DNA from: Shinella zoogloeoides
GTDB taxonomy: Bacteria; Pseudomonadota; Alphaproteobacteria; Rhizobiales; Rhizobiaceae
DNA: 64,000 nt
Assembly (NCBI RefSeq): GCF_003574625.1
Contig: NZ_QNUJ01000004.1
Span: 124,001-188,000, forward strand
Direction of reading: 5' to 3'
The translations under genes and the position numbers were made by a program. Numbering within the stretch: the first letter of the stretch is position 1; every line of letters begins with the position of its first letter. Below the pieces are notes generated by a model. The model searched no databases. It was given only the letters and a program-made list of their open reading frames with translations, and was not told the origin of the DNA. Of the stretch, positions 17,723 to 26,876 are shown piece by piece.

Positions 17723-18103
17723 TCAGGCGGGCCGCCGCTTGTCGACGCGATGGTGGTCGAGGAAGGCCGCGATTGCGGCCTCGCCGCAAAGGCGGCGCTG
17801 CTGGGTAAAGGCGGTGGCGATGCGCGCGGCATCGCCGAAGGTGACGATCGCCGCCTCAGCGCTCCCGGGCGCGCGGGTGAGGGTGTCGGTCACGATATCC
17901 GCCATGGTGCGCGGCAGGATGTCGGTGCAGTCATGCATGCGTTCGAAAACAGTGCCGATGGGCACGATCTGGTCCTCGAAGATCACCATCGGTTCGGCGC
18001 GCTCGTCTTCCCAGGCATCAAGCGCCTCGAGGGCATTGCCGAAAAGTTGCTGCAGAGTGATGGGAGCATGTCCTTCGTGAAGGTCGGGCAGGAAATTCAA
18101 CAT
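17723..18103 (-). CDS. Conserved hypothetical protein, 126 residues
   Basis: Not recognised. The protein starts MLNFLPDLHEGH, is acidic and soluble, with a predicted helical centre (LQQLFGNALEALDAWEDE) and a hydrophobic stretch ADIVTDTLTR. No signal peptide, membrane segment or catalytic motif is seen. ATG 18103 is chosen because AAGGAG lies at good distance; the frame extends upstream to 18223 but codes an Arg/Ser-rich unlikely N-terminus. A hairpin follows the stop. Confidence 0.7.
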   Translation of the reverse strand: MLNFLPDLHEGHAPITLQQLFGNALEALDAWEDERAEPMVIFEDQIVPIGTVFERMHDCTDILPRTMADIVTDTLTRAPGSAEAAIVTFGDAARIATAFTQQRRLCGEAAIAAFLDHHRVDKRRPA

Positions 18104-18460
18104 TTTCTGTCTCCTTGGCGTAAGGGCGTTTCGCTTCGTACTCCTACTGAATTCCCGGGATGCAGACTTGCCGGCGGGTCGGCGCACGGATTGCTGCGTC
18201 GCGGGTCTCACAAATCTTAACAACGGGAAACGGATTGGGAAGCGAAAAATATTGTCCGCTCCCGGCCGCCTGGCAGTTAATGGTAGAGTTCTGTTTCAAA
18301 ACAGCGACATAGCAGGAAGAATATTTTTGTTCCCGTTGTGCGCTGCAGCGATGCCGCTCCGCTATCCTGCGCCGTGAACCAGTGCACATCATCCGCAAAT
18401 CACTTCCTTTCGTTTCCGGCGAAGAAGGCTGTTGACCGGAAGGGGGGACATCGCTAGAAC
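18104..18460. other. 357-bp divergent promoter region before the TetR gene
   Basis: No gene seen. It is more AT-rich than its surroundings (AATATTG, GAATATTTTTG) and lies between two outward-facing genes, so it should hold both promoters. The clearest promoter, for the TetR gene, is listed separately. Confidence 0.6.
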
Positions 18461-18485
18461 ATGCCGAACCGTACGGTACGGTACG
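18432..18485 (+). promoter_or_regulatory. Promoter of the TetR gene with adjacent repeated GTACG site
   Basis: TTGACC (18432-18437) and TAGAAC (18455-18460) are 17 bases apart. Immediately downstream are a 10-bp palindrome ACCGTACGGT (18468-18477) and three tandem GTACG units (18471-18485). Position over the expected start of transcription fits an autorepression operator. Confidence 0.5.
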
Positions 18486-19153
18486 CATCGAAAGTGGACG
18501 ATATCTTGCAAACGCTGGAACAGGGCAGGGCAGGCGCAGCCGCCGCGGGACTGACGGAACGTCAGGGCGCGGTGCTGGAACGTGCGCTCGGCCTTCTGGT
18601 CGAGGGCGGCGAGCGGGCGCTGACGACGGCCGGTGTCGCGCGTGCGGCCAACTGTTCCAAGGAAAGTCTCTACAAGTGGTTCGGCGACCGCGACGGGCTG
18701 ATCTCCGCGATGATCACCTACCAGGCCGGCAAGGTGCGCACCGTCGAGGTCGATGCCGGCAAGCTGACGGCCGAAACGCTGCGCCAGAATCTCGTCGCCT
18801 TTGCGCGCGATCTGATCGACGTGCTTTCCGGCGAGGTCTCTCTGGCGCTGAACCGTCTTGCCATCGGCCAGGCGAGCCGCGAGGGCGCCGGGCTCGGTCG
18901 CCTGCTGCAGGAGCGCGGCCGCCGGCAGATCGGCAAGCGCGCCGCGGCGCTGCTGGAAGCCGGCCGCAAGGCGAAGCTGCTTGCTTTCGACAGTGCAGAC
19001 GAGGCATACGGCACGCTCTACGGCCTCATCGTTTCGGACATGCACCTGCGCATGCTTCTGGGAGAAGATGCCGCAGCGCTCAAAAAGGAATTCTCGCCGC
19101 GTGCGGAGAGGGCTGTGGAAGCCTTCCTGACGCTTCACGGTGCGAAAGGATAA
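18461..19153 (+). CDS. TetR/AcrR-family transcriptional regulator
   Basis: A 230-residue protein as drawn, with the TetR HTH at about residues 40-85 (RALGLLVEGGERALTTAGVARAANCSKESLYKWFGDRDGLI) and a helical ligand domain. The neighbouring ilvC starts 57 bp later on the same strand, so it may regulate or be cotranscribed with ilvC. The start is doubtful: the predicted -10 abuts ATG 18461, which would place it before the transcript. TTG 18506, with GGA seven bases before, would give a 215-residue protein beginning just ahead of the HTH. Confidence 0.85.
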   Translation: MPNRTVRYASKVDDILQTLEQGRAGAAAAGLTERQGAVLERALGLLVEGGERALTTAGVARAANCSKESLYKWFGDRDGLISAMITYQAGKVRTVEVDAGKLTAETLRQNLVAFARDLIDVLSGEVSLALNRLAIGQASREGAGLGRLLQERGRRQIGKRAAALLEAGRKAKLLAFDSADEAYGTLYGLIVSDMHLRMLLGEDAAALKKEFSPRAERAVEAFLTLHGAKG

Positions 19154-19195
19154 GCCGGCAGGAAACCGCCGGTTCGGATCAAACAGACCAGCTAA

Positions 19196-20230
<1,035 letters not shown>

Positions 20231-20255
20231 TCGTCCCTGCCTTTTGCAGGACAGG

Positions 20256-20286
20256 AAGCCGGGCGGATATTCCGCCCGGCTTTTTC
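20256..20286 (+). terminator. ilvC intrinsic terminator
   Basis: AAGCCGGGCGGA (20256-20267) pairs perfectly with TCCGCCCGGCTT (20271-20282) around TAT, followed by TTT. Strong 12-bp stem. Confidence 0.92.
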
Positions 20287-20430
20287 ATGCGGGTCGCTCA
20301 TTCTTCGAGCGAGCCATGGTGCAGCGCATATTTTCGAACATTGCGGCGCAACAAGTAATAACCTTGCGAAAACCTCCCTTTAGGAACAAAATACGAGAGT
20401 GTTTCGTTCGGCTGTCAGGAGGATAGTGCG

Positions 20431-20532
20431 ATGACCACGATTGCTCAATACTTCGCATGGTTCGACCTTTTCATTCTTTGCAGTATAGCTGCACTGGTGC
20501 TGGTCAGCCTTTATACCGACCGGGCAACCTGA
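20431..20532 (+). CDS. Small single-pass membrane protein, 33 residues
   Basis: A short frame of ATG plus 32 codons and TGA, beginning MTTIAQYFAWFDLF and ending SLYTDRAT. AGGAGGA sits seven bases before the ATG, a near-perfect ribosome site. The middle (FDLFILCSIAALVLVSLY) is a single hydrophobic span with a short polar tail containing Asp and Arg. It resembles no family I can name. It is free-standing between the ilvC terminator and an aminotransferase gene, in an AT-richer stretch. Confidence 0.65.
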   Translation: MTTIAQYFAWFDLFILCSIAALVLVSLYTDRAT

Positions 20533-20709
20533 AAGCCCGGAACACGTGAAACGGACGCCGGCCGGCCCTTCGGCTGGCAAGAGTATTTTTGCGTAAAACC
20601 TTGGGCGTTTGCCCACTTTGTCTTGGCGGGAATATTTAGGTCAGCATTGTTGACATAAATTCATCGTCGTGATGAGGTGCGGGTCAAACAACAGCCCGAG
20701 GAAAACCCT

Positions 20710-21933
20710 ATGTTCGAATGGGACAAGGCCTTCGCGACACGTGCGTCGCGGATGAAGGCATCCGAAATCCGCGAATTGCTGAAACTCCTGGACCGGCCGG
20801 ACATCATCTCTTTTGCCGGCGGCATCCCAGACCCCGCGCTGTTTCCGAAGGAAGCTTTTGCGGCGGCCTATGCCGATGCGCTTGCGGGCGAGGGCGCGGC
20901 GGCGGGCCTGCAATATTCCGTCAGCGAGGGCTACAGGCCGCTGCGCGACTGGCTGGCCGGCGAGATGGGCAGGATCGGAATTCCCTGCACGGCGGAGAAC
21001 GTCTTCATCGTCTCCGGCTCGCAGCAGGGGCTCGACTATCTCGGCAAGCTCTTCCTCTCGCCGAAGGATACGGCGCTCGTCACCTGGCCGACCTATCTCG
21101 GCGCGCTGCAGGCCTTCAACGCCTATGAACCGACCTATGACCGGCTGAACCTTTCCGGCAACCGCACGCCCGAAGCCTACCGCGCGACGGCGGCGGAGGC
21201 GGGCGGGCGGGTCAAGTTCGCCTACCTTTCCGCCGACTTCGCCAATCCGACAGGCGAGACTGTCGACCGCGCCGGCCGCGAAAAGCTGCTTTCGCTTGCC
21301 GAGGAGCTGGACATCCCCGTCATCGAGGATGCTGCCTATCAGTCGCTGCGTTACGACGGCGAGGCCATCCCGCCGATCCTGGCGCTGGAGATCGCGAAGA
21401 AAGGCAATATCGACGCCGCGCGCACCATCTATTGCGGCAGCTTCTCCAAGACGCTCGCGCCGGGCCTTCGCGTCGGCTACATCGTCGCGGCTGCGCCGGT
21501 CATCCGCAAGCTGGTGCTGATGAAGCAGGCGGCGGATCTGCACTCCTCCACCATCAACCAGATCGCCATCGCCCATGTCGCCGCGCGCGGCTTCGACGCG
21601 CAGGTCGCGAAGATCCGCGCCGCCTACAGCCAGCGCCGCGATGCCATGCTGGCGGCGCTCGACAGGTATATGCCGGAGGGCGTGAGCTGGACGCGGCCCG
21701 AGGGCGGGATGTTCGTCTGGGTGACGCTGCCCGCCGGGATGGACGGCGCGAAGCTGCTCGCCCGTTCCATCGAGACGGAGAAGGTCGCCTTCGTGCCGGG
21801 ACAGGCCTTTCATGCCGACGGCAGCGGCGCCAACACGCTGCGCCTCAGTTTCTCCTGCGCCGATGCCGCGACGATCGAGGAGGGCATTTCCCGCCTCGGC
21901 CGGCTGCTGGGCAGCGAGCGCATGGCGGCGTAA
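20710..21933 (+). CDS. PLP-dependent aminotransferase (2-aminoadipate/MocR-like fold I)
   Basis: A 407-residue class I/II aminotransferase. FAGGIPDPALFP near residue 30, VSGSQQGLDYLGKLFL, VIEDAAYQSLRYD and the Schiff-base lysine in GSFSKTLAPGLRVGYI are all seen. This set matches LysN/2-aminoadipate transaminase and the aminotransferase half of MocR regulators; no HTH is attached, so it is an enzyme. GAGGAAA precedes ATG 20710. Substrate is uncertain; branched-chain, aromatic or aminoadipate are all possible. Confidence 0.88.
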   Translation: MFEWDKAFATRASRMKASEIRELLKLLDRPDIISFAGGIPDPALFPKEAFAAAYADALAGEGAAAGLQYSVSEGYRPLRDWLAGEMGRIGIPCTAENVFIVSGSQQGLDYLGKLFLSPKDTALVTWPTYLGALQAFNAYEPTYDRLNLSGNRTPEAYRATAAEAGGRVKFAYLSADFANPTGETVDRAGREKLLSLAEELDIPVIEDAAYQSLRYDGEAIPPILALEIAKKGNIDAARTIYCGSFSKTLAPGLRVGYIVAAAPVIRKLVLMKQAADLHSSTINQIAIAHVAARGFDAQVAKIRAAYSQRRDAMLAALDRYMPEGVSWTRPEGGMFVWVTLPAGMDGAKLLARSIETEKVAFVPGQAFHADGSGANTLRLSFSCADAATIEEGISRLGRLLGSERMAA

Positions 21934-21946
21934 GGCAGTGCGGGTT

Positions 21947-22085
21947 TGCCCCTCACCCTAACCCTCTCCCCGCAGGCGGGGAGAGGGACCTTGCCCCACG
22001 CAACGTTGAAGGCTTGGAAAACGGTGCGGCATATCTCCTTCTCCCCGCAGCCAAGGAGAAGGTGCCGGCAGGCGGATGAGGGGCA
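21947..22085. repeat. Intergenic inverted-repeat element, copy 1
   Basis: TGCCCCTCA at the left end is inverted at the right end (TGAGGGGCA). Each end carries its own hairpin (CTCTCCCCGC..GCGGGGAGAG at left, CTTCTCC..GGAGAAG at right) and the right end reads GTGCCGGCAGGCGGATGAGG. Copies 2 and 3 are at 57.7-58.1 kb. Non-coding here. Confidence 0.8.
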
Positions 22086-22087
22086 CC

Positions 22088-23731
22088 TTAATCACCGAGG
22101 CAGGCCAGCGCCGATTCGAAGACCAGGTCCGGCAGAACCCCGAACGTGTAGGGCGCGTGCACACGCTCCCACTTCTGGTGATAATCGCGCCCCCACGGCC
22201 CGATATTGACCGTCGGGAAGGAAAGCAGCCCTTCCGGCACATCGTCGGTGAAGGCCGGCGAGGGGGTATTGGCGGCCAGCAATCCGGTCTCGCCCGCATC
22301 CGGTCGGTGGCCGAAGAAGCTCATGTCGGAAATGCCGGCGAAGATCTGCTTGAACTTGATCGCGGTGCCGTGCCTGCGCGCGGTCTCGTCCATCACGCGC
22401 CTGAACCTTTCCCTGAGGTCGCGTCCCGCCCCGGACTGTTCGAGATGCACCAGCGGATAGTGCAGGCTGCCGAAGCCGACGATCACGGCCGGCCCCTCGA
22501 TGCCCGCCTCGGTGACCGCGGCCGAGACGATCTCGCGGCTCACCTTCAGCGGATCGGTGCCGCCGGAAAGTGCCCGGTCGAGCGCGGTGAGACGCGCCAG
22601 CGCGTCCGCCCCGCCGCGCGCCTCCACCCGCTCCACAAGCCCGGCATAGGTCAGCACGAGGCCTTCCGTCCTGATGGGCTCGCGGCCCCGGTAGCGGGCG
22701 GCGTTGGAGTCCTGCGCATCGAGCGCCGTTCGCAGCGCGCCGGAAACGATGGTGTGGAATTCGGCGAGGATATCGCCGGCGCTGCGGCGGTGCGTCAGCC
22801 AGTTGAAGGACAGCCAGACGCGGTCCGGCGTCGTCACGTCATAGCCGTCGCGGATGTCCCGGGCCTCAAGGCAGACGGGCGGCGGCGAGCGCTCGCCGAA
22901 GGCCTCGTCGCTGAGCTCCGGCACGGTGTCCATGGCGCGGGTGATCTCGGCGCTGATGCGGTGGGCGCTGGTGCCGTTGAACGGATAGCCGGCATGGGTC
23001 GGCCGGCCGATGACGAAGGCGAAGGGCGCGAACTTGCCGATGGAGCCGAGATAGACCGCCCGGCCTTCCTCGCCGTCGCGCTCGCAGCTCGACGCATCGA
23101 GATTGATGCCGGCGACGATGTCGAGGTCGAAGCGGCGCGCGATTTCAGGCAGGGCGTTGCGCAGGCTGCGCATGCCGCGCGAGCGGTTCTCCTCGTCGGG
23201 CGTCGCGACGAAGAGGATGTTGCCTTTCGGCGCCTCCAGCCCGGCAAAGCGCTCCAGCGCCGCGATGCCTGCCGCAAGGCCGCTCTTCATGTCGAGAAGG
23301 CCCCGCCCGGCGATGAAGTCGCCGCTCTCGAAATCCTCGAGCGCCTTCTCCTCCGCTCCATTGAGGGGGCGGCTGCGAAGCTCCTTCGTCAGGGCCTCCG
23401 TCAGCGGCTCGGGATCGCAGGCGAGCGGCGCAAGCGTGCCGTAATTGGCGATGGAGACCGTATCGAAATGGCCGGCCAGCACCACGGTCTTCCGTCCGCT
23501 TCCGCGCACCAGCGCGACGACGCTCCGGGTCAGCGGCTCGCCGTGGCTGTCTACGGTGAAGAGCCGGTCCGGGTGGCGGCGGAAATAGGGCGTTTCGGCA
23601 AGATGCGCCCGCAGCCGTTCGGAAAAGTCCGCCTCGTCCGGCGAGCCCGTCACGCTCGGCCAGCGGGTCATCATAAGGGAGAGTTCGCGCGTGCGGGCGG
23701 CGGCGGTGCCGAGGGCGGTTTCGTTGGTCAT
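22088..23731 (-). CDS. M20-family metallohydrolase, RocB-like
   Basis: A 547-residue M20 amidohydrolase. LAGHFDTVS carries the first metal ligand His and the catalytic Asp, GRGLLDMKSG the bridging Asp, and FVATPDEENRSRG the Glu pair. Length and the long C-terminal half fit the RocB (arginine utilisation) branch rather than ArgE/DapE. It probably cleaves an amide or peptide bond of an amino-acid derivative. It is divergent from a Lrp/AsnC regulator 140 bp away, with three copies of TTTCGGCAGG in between, so it is likely the regulator's target. Confidence 0.87.
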   Translation of the reverse strand: MTNETALGTAAARTRELSLMMTRWPSVTGSPDEADFSERLRAHLAETPYFRRHPDRLFTVDSHGEPLTRSVVALVRGSGRKTVVLAGHFDTVSIANYGTLAPLACDPEPLTEALTKELRSRPLNGAEEKALEDFESGDFIAGRGLLDMKSGLAAGIAALERFAGLEAPKGNILFVATPDEENRSRGMRSLRNALPEIARRFDLDIVAGINLDASSCERDGEEGRAVYLGSIGKFAPFAFVIGRPTHAGYPFNGTSAHRISAEITRAMDTVPELSDEAFGERSPPPVCLEARDIRDGYDVTTPDRVWLSFNWLTHRRSAGDILAEFHTIVSGALRTALDAQDSNAARYRGREPIRTEGLVLTYAGLVERVEARGGADALARLTALDRALSGGTDPLKVSREIVSAAVTEAGIEGPAVIVGFGSLHYPLVHLEQSGAGRDLRERFRRVMDETARRHGTAIKFKQIFAGISDMSFFGHRPDAGETGLLAANTPSPAFTDDVPEGLLSFPTVNIGPWGRDYHQKWERVHAPYTFGVLPDLVFESALACLGD

Positions 23732-23737
23732 GACGGG

Positions 23738-23867
23738 CCTGCCGAAAGCTGTTGCATTGAAGGAAGGGGAAGGCTAGCCAAGAGCGATGGCAGGCGAAAC
23801 GGCAATTTCCTGGAAAAATCGCAGGTAGTATTGTCCTTTCGGCAGGTGAAACTGGCATTTCGGCAGG
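23738..23867. promoter_or_regulatory. Three TTTCGGCAGG sites in the M20/Lrp divergent region
   Basis: TTTCGGCAGG occurs exactly at 23837-23846 and 23858-23867 (21 bp apart, two helical turns) and inverted at 23738-23747, just upstream of the M20 start. Such phased repeats suit the multimeric binding of Lrp/AsnC proteins. Confidence 0.55.
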
Positions 23868-23871
23868 ATCG

Positions 23872-24288
23872 ATGGACACGACGGACCGCAAGCTTCTCGC
23901 CCTTCTGCGCAAGGATGGCCGCGCCTCGCTTTCGGCGCTTGCGGCGGAGCTGAAGGTTTCCCGCGGCACCGTGCAGAACCGCATCGACAGGCTGGAGCGC
24001 GACGGCGTCATCGCCGGCTTCACCGTGCGGGTGACCGAGGCCGACGATCCCCATGCCGTGCGCGCCGTCATGATGATCGAGATCACCGGCCAGAAGACGC
24101 TCGCCGCGATAAAGGCGCTGCGCGGCATACCGGAGGTGCGCGCGCTCCACACCACCAACGGCGCGTGGGACCTCATCGCGGAAATCCAGGCGGAGAACCT
24201 CGTCGAGTTCGAGCGGGTGCTGCGCGGCGTGCGTGCCATGGATGGCGTGTCGAAATCCGAGACGAGCCTGCTGCTGACCACGCTTTGA
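23872..24288 (+). CDS. Lrp/AsnC-family transcriptional regulator
   Basis: A 138-residue protein with N-terminal HTH (DRKLLALLRKDGRASLSALA...VSRGTVQNRIDRLERDGVI) and C-terminal RAM/AsnC ligand-binding domain (AVMMIEITGQKTLAAIKAL... VRALHTTNGAWDLIAEI). It should bind an amino acid as an oligomer. Five bases separate the start from a TTTCGGCAGG site, implying autoregulation and control of the divergent M20 hydrolase. Followed closely by the EEP gene on the same strand. Confidence 0.93.
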   Translation: MDTTDRKLLALLRKDGRASLSALAAELKVSRGTVQNRIDRLERDGVIAGFTVRVTEADDPHAVRAVMMIEITGQKTLAAIKALRGIPEVRALHTTNGAWDLIAEIQAENLVEFERVLRGVRAMDGVSKSETSLLLTTL

Positions 24289-24372
24289 GGCTTCGTGTCC
24301 GGTGGGTGCGAAAAGGCGCTTTCCATTGCCGGTCAGCCGGTTACACTCGGCGGGCCTATCCGGAAGGACCTC

Positions 24373-25479
24373 ATGTCGCTACGCCTTGCCACCTTCAATA
24401 TCGAAAACCTCATGACCCGTTTCGATTTCACGGGTTTCCGCAATCAGACTCGCCAGGATCGCGTGCTGCGCCTTTTCGACATCCGCAACGAGGCGGAATA
24501 CCAGCGGCTGGAGGAGGCGCGCACCATCGCGCATACGGACGATGCCCGCCAGCACTCGGCGCTCGCCATCGCCGATGCGGATGCCGACATCCTCTGCCTG
24601 CAGGAGACCGACAACATGGCCGCCCTGCAGGCCTTCGAATATGGCTATCTTTTCCGCATGGTGGGCAACGGCTACCGTCAGAAATACCTCATCGAGGGCA
24701 ATGACAGCCGCGGCATCGACGTCTCCGTGCTGATGCGCGAGGAAACGCGCGACGGCCAGCGCATCGAATGTGTCGATATCCGCAGCCATGCCGGCGTCAC
24801 CTATCGCGATTTCGGTCTCTATACGCCCGATCTCGGGCCGGGCATCGACCAGAACGACAAGATCTTCAAGCGCGATTGCCTGGAGATGGACCTGCGCATC
24901 GGCGGGCGGCCGCTGACACTCTACGTCGTCCATTTCAAATCGATGGGCCCGGGACGGGACGGCATGGACGGCCGCCAGTCCACCATGCCCGTGCGCATGG
25001 CGGAGGCGCGGGCCGTGCGCCGCATCGTCGAGGACCGATTCGGCCCCGGCCGCACGGCGGACAAGGCATTCGCCATCTGCGGCGACATGAACGACTATCA
25101 GGAAAAGCTCGCCATCGAGGGCGACAGGCGCAATGGCTACCGCTTCATCCCGCGCAAGGAGGACGTCAGCGCGCTTGATGCCTTCACCGCGGATGGCTTT
25201 GCCGTGAACCCGATGCTGCGCCGGCCGGTGGACGACCGCTGGACGCTCTATCACAGCCGCGGGCCTGAGGAGCGCCATCTCTGCCAGCTCGACTATATCT
25301 GGCTCTCGCCGTCGCTTGCCGAGCGCAATGCCCACCATGTCCCGGAAATCATCCGTGCCGGCCAGCCCTTCCGCACGCTCTTCCCGCCGGGGCAGGAGGT
25401 GGAGCGCTATCCGCGCGTCGGCTGGGACCGGCCCAAGGCCTCCGATCACTGCCCGGTGGTCATGACGCTCGATCTGTGA
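24373..25479 (+). CDS. Endonuclease/exonuclease/phosphatase-family protein
   Basis: A 368-residue member of the EEP fold (DNase I/AP endonuclease/inositol phosphatase). RLATFNIENL gives the first metal-binding Asn, DILCLQETDN the catalytic Glu, AICGDMND the Asp/Asn pair and KASDHCPVVM the terminal Asp-His. No signal peptide, so the protein is probably cytoplasmic. The substrate (DNA, nucleotide or phosphoester) cannot be told. GGAAGGA lies just before ATG 24373. Confidence 0.85.
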   Translation: MSLRLATFNIENLMTRFDFTGFRNQTRQDRVLRLFDIRNEAEYQRLEEARTIAHTDDARQHSALAIADADADILCLQETDNMAALQAFEYGYLFRMVGNGYRQKYLIEGNDSRGIDVSVLMREETRDGQRIECVDIRSHAGVTYRDFGLYTPDLGPGIDQNDKIFKRDCLEMDLRIGGRPLTLYVVHFKSMGPGRDGMDGRQSTMPVRMAEARAVRRIVEDRFGPGRTADKAFAICGDMNDYQEKLAIEGDRRNGYRFIPRKEDVSALDAFTADGFAVNPMLRRPVDDRWTLYHSRGPEERHLCQLDYIWLSPSLAERNAHHVPEIIRAGQPFRTLFPPGQEVERYPRVGWDRPKASDHCPVVMTLDL

Positions 25480-25561
25480 GCTGTCCCGCGGCTCATTTCC
25501 ACTTGCCCGCGGCCGGCCGCTCGGGCAGGCTTACGGCCGAAAATCGAATAGGGAGAATGCC

Positions 25562-26476
25562 TTGTCCCGCCGCTACGCCATCTATGACGTCTTTACCGAC
25601 ACGCGGCTTGCCGGCAACCCGCTGGCGGTCGTCTTCGATGCCGAGGGTCTCGACGACGATGCGATGCAGCGCATCGCCGGGGAGTTCAACCTGTCGGAAA
25701 CCGTCTTCGTGCTGCCGCCGGAAAAGGCGGGGCATACCGCGCGCCTGCGCATCTTCACCCCCGGCCGTGAGCTGCCCTTCGCCGGGCACCCGACCGTGGG
25801 GGCCGCGATCGCCATCGCCGAAGCGGGCGAGGGCGGGCGGGAGCCGCGCGACCAGGTCAGCGTGCTGGAGGAGAATGTCGGCCCGGTGCGCTGCGCCACG
25901 CGCCTTGCCGGCGGCAAGGCGTCCTTTGCCGAATTCGACCTGCCGCGCAAATCCGCGCGGCTCGACGCCGCCTTCGACAAACAGGCGCTCGCGGATGCGT
26001 TCAGCCTGAAGCCGGCGCAGATCGGTTTCGAAAATCACGTCCCGTCGCTGTGGAGCGCGGGCGTCGCCTTCGTGATGATGCCGGTGCACGATCTCGCCGC
26101 GGCGGCGGCCGTGGAGTTCGATCCGATGCTCTGGGAGCGTTGTGCGCCCTTCGCCGAGGGGCGGCTGGCATCCGCCTATCTCTATTGCCGCGCCGGCGTG
26201 AACCACAATGCGAAGTTCCACGCCCGCATGTTCGCGCCCGACATGGGCATCACCGAGGACCCTGCGACCGGCTCGGCCGTCGCCGCCATGTCCGGCGCCA
26301 TCCATTTCTTCGACAAGCTGGTCGACGGCCACCACCCGTTCCTCATCGAGCAGGGCGTCGAAATGGGCCGCCCGTCGCTCATCCACCTCCATCTCGACAT
26401 CTCGGGCGGAACGATCGCCGGTGCGCGCATCGGCGGGGAAGCCGTCCGCATCGCCACCGGAACGCTGGATTTGTGA
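25562..26476 (+). CDS. PhzF-family isomerase/epimerase-like protein
   Basis: A 304-residue protein of the PhzF/DapF-like double hot-dog fold. Typical marks are YDVFTDTRLAGNPLAVV, LSETVFVLPPE with the catalytic Glu at about residue 45, TPGRELPFAGHPTVGAA and ITEDPATGSAVAAM. TTG at 25562 follows GGGAG; no ATG is available in frame near it. Family members act in phenazine synthesis or are of unknown function, and no phenazine genes are nearby. Confidence 0.87.
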   Translation: MSRRYAIYDVFTDTRLAGNPLAVVFDAEGLDDDAMQRIAGEFNLSETVFVLPPEKAGHTARLRIFTPGRELPFAGHPTVGAAIAIAEAGEGGREPRDQVSVLEENVGPVRCATRLAGGKASFAEFDLPRKSARLDAAFDKQALADAFSLKPAQIGFENHVPSLWSAGVAFVMMPVHDLAAAAAVEFDPMLWERCAPFAEGRLASAYLYCRAGVNHNAKFHARMFAPDMGITEDPATGSAVAAMSGAIHFFDKLVDGHHPFLIEQGVEMGRPSLIHLHLDISGGTIAGARIGGEAVRIATGTLDL

Positions 26477-26594
26477 CGCCTTTTTTGCGCTGCGGAAGAA
26501 ATTTGCGCCAAGACGCATTTTTTTCAAACCGCGGTATAGACAAGCCCCGAGAACGCCTTTATACGCCCCTCCAGCACCGCAGCAGCGGTCAAGT

Positions 26595-26670
<76 letters not shown>

Positions 26671-26876
26671 AATACAATTACTTAGCGGTTTTCTACCAAC
26701 CCGCATTTTACAGAAGCAAGAGTTTTACTCTTTTCAGCCTGCGTCCTGTCTGAAACAGGTAGTGCTTGCGACTGATTGCTTCAGCATCGCTCTAGACTGA
26801 CCGGAACACTCCGAAATCAGTCTGATTTTCTCTTCGTGCCAGCGGTCGTGATTTGTCCGGGAGATGGTGCCGGGCC

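Noticed and set aside
21947-22085. CRISPR-like spaced repeats
   Set aside because: Only two inverted hairpin ends are present, not multiple direct repeats with spacers.
26811-26830. Possible terminator AATCAG/CTGATT after the GT4 gene
   Set aside because: Stem is short and AT-rich with no proper T run on the required strand; too weak to list.
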